Part shown: one piece after another, positions 61,803-64,000 of the stretch | Position numbering within the stretch: position 1 is the first letter of the stretch | Layout: every line of letters starts with the position of its first letter | Source: Erigeron canadensis | Taxonomy: Eukaryota; Streptophyta; Magnoliopsida; Asterales; Asteraceae | Reading direction: 5' to 3' | NCBI RefSeq assembly: GCF_010389155.1 | Contig: NC_057766.1 | Coordinates: forward strand, 34,729,516-34,793,515 | Length of the DNA stretch: 64,000 bases | Position numbers and translations under genes: made by a program | The notes under the pieces: model-generated | The model's input: the letters and a program-made list of their open reading frames with translations, nothing else | Database searches by the model: none | What the model was told of the DNA's origin: nothing

Positions 61803-63089
61803 TTGCAGGCCGATCGATCGAGCTCACAATGTCAAGTTGATGCATATGTATTCTCGTTCTTTTTACAAGTGTGTCATAAATATATATATATATATAATAT
61901 TTATCTTTTATTTTATTGTATATATAGTCGTTGATTGAACGGCAAATATATACATTCTAATTAAGGACCAAAAATCTCCTCTTCTGTGTAACTACATGTA
62001 TGTATGTGTATTAGCATTATTCATTAATTAAGAATTCAAGATATTTGTTGTGTCAAAATGAACCATGGTGCATATGATTAGCTTCCTTAATTATTTTCAA
62101 GTTAATTGTTCAAATAACAAAACGTACGTTCCCATAAGTTTTGTGTAAGTAAATTTTATATGTCTTGACTAAGAAATGAAAAATCAAATTGACACGACAT
62201 TGAATAATAGGCTTAATTGCATCGACGACAACTAACAATTCGACATAATCTCGCAAGGACATGGTACGTGTTATAATTCCCAGGCTTACATCCATGTATG
62301 TATGGCGGCCAGGCAGGGGAGAATTCCTTGTCTTTCTCAAGAGGGTCATGTGTGATCCTAAAATTAGTTTAATGTATGATTTCGAAAGATTAATACGTCT
62401 CATCAACCGTAATTTATGACTACAATAATCTGATCTGGTTAGTCTTGCATAACTCAGAGGCTATATAAGATGAGATATGTTCTTGTTTCTCTATTTGGAA
62501 ACCCCATTAGTAACGTACGTTAACATGTGCCCGGATGGACCCAAAGATGAACGTTAAAAGCTAGCATATGTTCAAAACTAGCCAAAGTCAAATGAAGAAA
62601 TTATACTTTGTGCGCTCTGGCTATTAATATATATGGTATATGGGACAACAAGTTTTCTACCCATTCACCTTTTTTTAAAAAATCTACTAAACTAATTATG
62701 ATTTCCACGATTTATTTTTATATGGTCACCTAACGTATAACTAGCAACATCGAATAGTATAATTAACAAAAACATTAGTTGATCTATAGATATTTGCAAC
62801 AACAAAACCAAAAGATTGAGATTATTAATCAATCTTCATGAACAACCCAAAAGTAACCAATGTATGACAAAAAATGAAAGCTTTAATAAATTTGGGCCAT
62901 CTGGCCGAGGTGATATAACAACAGCCCTCCGTATAGTGGATGTTGCCCAGGTGTCCAACATTGACACAAAACTAATAAGCATCTGTACAAGTTTGAGAGG
63001 TCATAACTCATAATTTATAAAATATATATATATATATATATATAAATTTTGCAAAGTGAATTTTGATTCAAACATATTAGAGGCAATAT
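61803..63089. other. Region downstream of the FAR gene, no second gene seen
   Basis: Includes the FAR 3' leader. No perfect AATAAA is obvious close to the stop. Short frames at 62110-62406 (-) and 62816-63013 (+) match nothing I recognise and show no motif. A TA run lies at about 63021-63042. Confidence 0.45.
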
Positions 63090-63240
63090 TAACCAAATAT
63101 TTTTAGACCTCCAACTCCCTATTCAGCTATTCTTAAAAAATACCTTTGAGATGAGAACCTCAAGACCCCAGAACCCACATAATGGCCGGATTTAGAAGAT
63201 AACCATGATCACTGGGTTTTAAGCCAATGGTCACTCATAA
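63090..63240 (-). mobile_element. SINE family copy 3, minus strand
   Basis: Reversed, it aligns to 22685-22885: TTGGCTTAAAACCCAGTG, TTATCTTCTAAA, CATTATGTGGG, GGTTCTCATCTCAAAGG and GGAGTTGGAGGTC. The part holding the B box is shortened here, so this copy is probably inactive. Confidence 0.6.
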
Positions 63241-64000
63241 TTTATAACTATGTTACAAAGTTTCACTTTGATAAAAAACAAACAACTCTGTATTATGGAT
63301 GGTTTGTACAGTAAACTTTTATTGGGCTTATATTAATCTTGATGATTTGAACTAAAAACAATCCTTACTTACAGTATAATACGTATGTATAATCTTATGG
63401 GCTACTTCTTGGGCTGGAAACACTCCTAAGTCCCATGACATGTTTACATTTGCAAAAGTTTTATATAGGAGACAAATTTGAATTGCTAGGTCTTAATACC
63501 AAATCTATGTAATGGAGGTAGTGATAAATGTATAACACATATATTAAGAAAATGATAAATCTTTTTAAATAGGAGAAATTCTGTTAAAACTATAAAAAAG
63601 TAATATGTGTTATCCATTATTTCTCTTTCTTAATTTTGCCCTCTGGTTTTTCTACATGTCATCATCTCATGATTAGGATGATTTTTATGCTATTTAGTTA
63701 TGAAGATTAATCATTTCCCATATTTTAACCACTGATAAAAATATACATATTATATTACACAATGTATAAGGGTTTAAAACATACCCGTATATTGTTGTGG
63801 ATAGGTAAACATTGTTTTGGAATTATTAGTTCCTAGTTAATGGTATACATTTTCAGGTGAGTCGTGTGGATCATTCCAAACCAAGCAAATGGGCTTATTT
63901 GTCATTCGGGTTTGGGTGGCTGTTCGTGTTTTTTTTTTTATATCACATGAATTGAACATTGCTATTTTAGTTTACCGACATTTAAATGATTCAATGGTTA
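63241..64000. other. Intergenic DNA at the right edge
   Basis: AT-rich, no gene or clear repeat seen. Confidence 0.45.

Noticed and set aside
62110..62406. 98-codon minus frame downstream of FAR
   Set aside because: No recognisable domain and no supporting exon structure; likely chance.

Overview
This window is plant nuclear DNA: AT-rich, two multi-exon genes with GT-AG introns, and a dense population of plant-type transposons. There are no bacterial-style operons and no CRISPR, rRNA or convincing tRNA genes. Recalled similarity of the copia gag and of both genes suggests a eudicot, perhaps Asteraceae; that placement is inference.

Two host genes are complete, both on the + strand. (1) A CENTRORADIALIS/TFL1-type PEBP gene (ATG 19199, stop ending 25146) has the canonical 4-exon structure (201, 62, 41 and 227 bp) and encodes 176 aa. 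Both positions that normally separate TFL1-like repressors from FT-like activators carry unusual residues. (2) An alcohol-forming fatty acyl-CoA reductase gene (ATG 56435, stop ending 61802) has 10 exons and encodes 493 aa, with intact cofactor and YxxxK motifs. It probably makes primary fatty alcohols for wax, suberin or pollen wall.

Most of the rest is mobile DNA. 681-8587 is a full-length Ty1/copia element with two 688-bp LTRs and an ATTAA target duplication; its gag-pol is broken by stops, two frameshifts and a deletion in the RT active site. Further right lie several Mutator-like non-autonomous elements with 9-10 bp duplications (9831-10927, 16707-17764, 32687-33799, 49539-50428), a CACTA MITE (15027-15494), a Stowaway-like MITE (23021-23276), a hAT-like MITE (46121-46925), Helitron-like ends, and several dispersed SINE-like repeats with pol III A/B boxes. 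A long-inverted-repeat element (about 25725-32380) is filled with short AATCA-N4-TGATT palindromes and is split by a probable solo gypsy LTR (28107-30405).

The most unusual item is a 1033-bp element (50518-51550) with 143-bp near-identical terminal inverted repeats. It carries an open 278-codon gypsy-type gag ORF whose start and stop codons both lie inside the repeats. The transposons fill intergenic space and also enlarge introns of both host genes.
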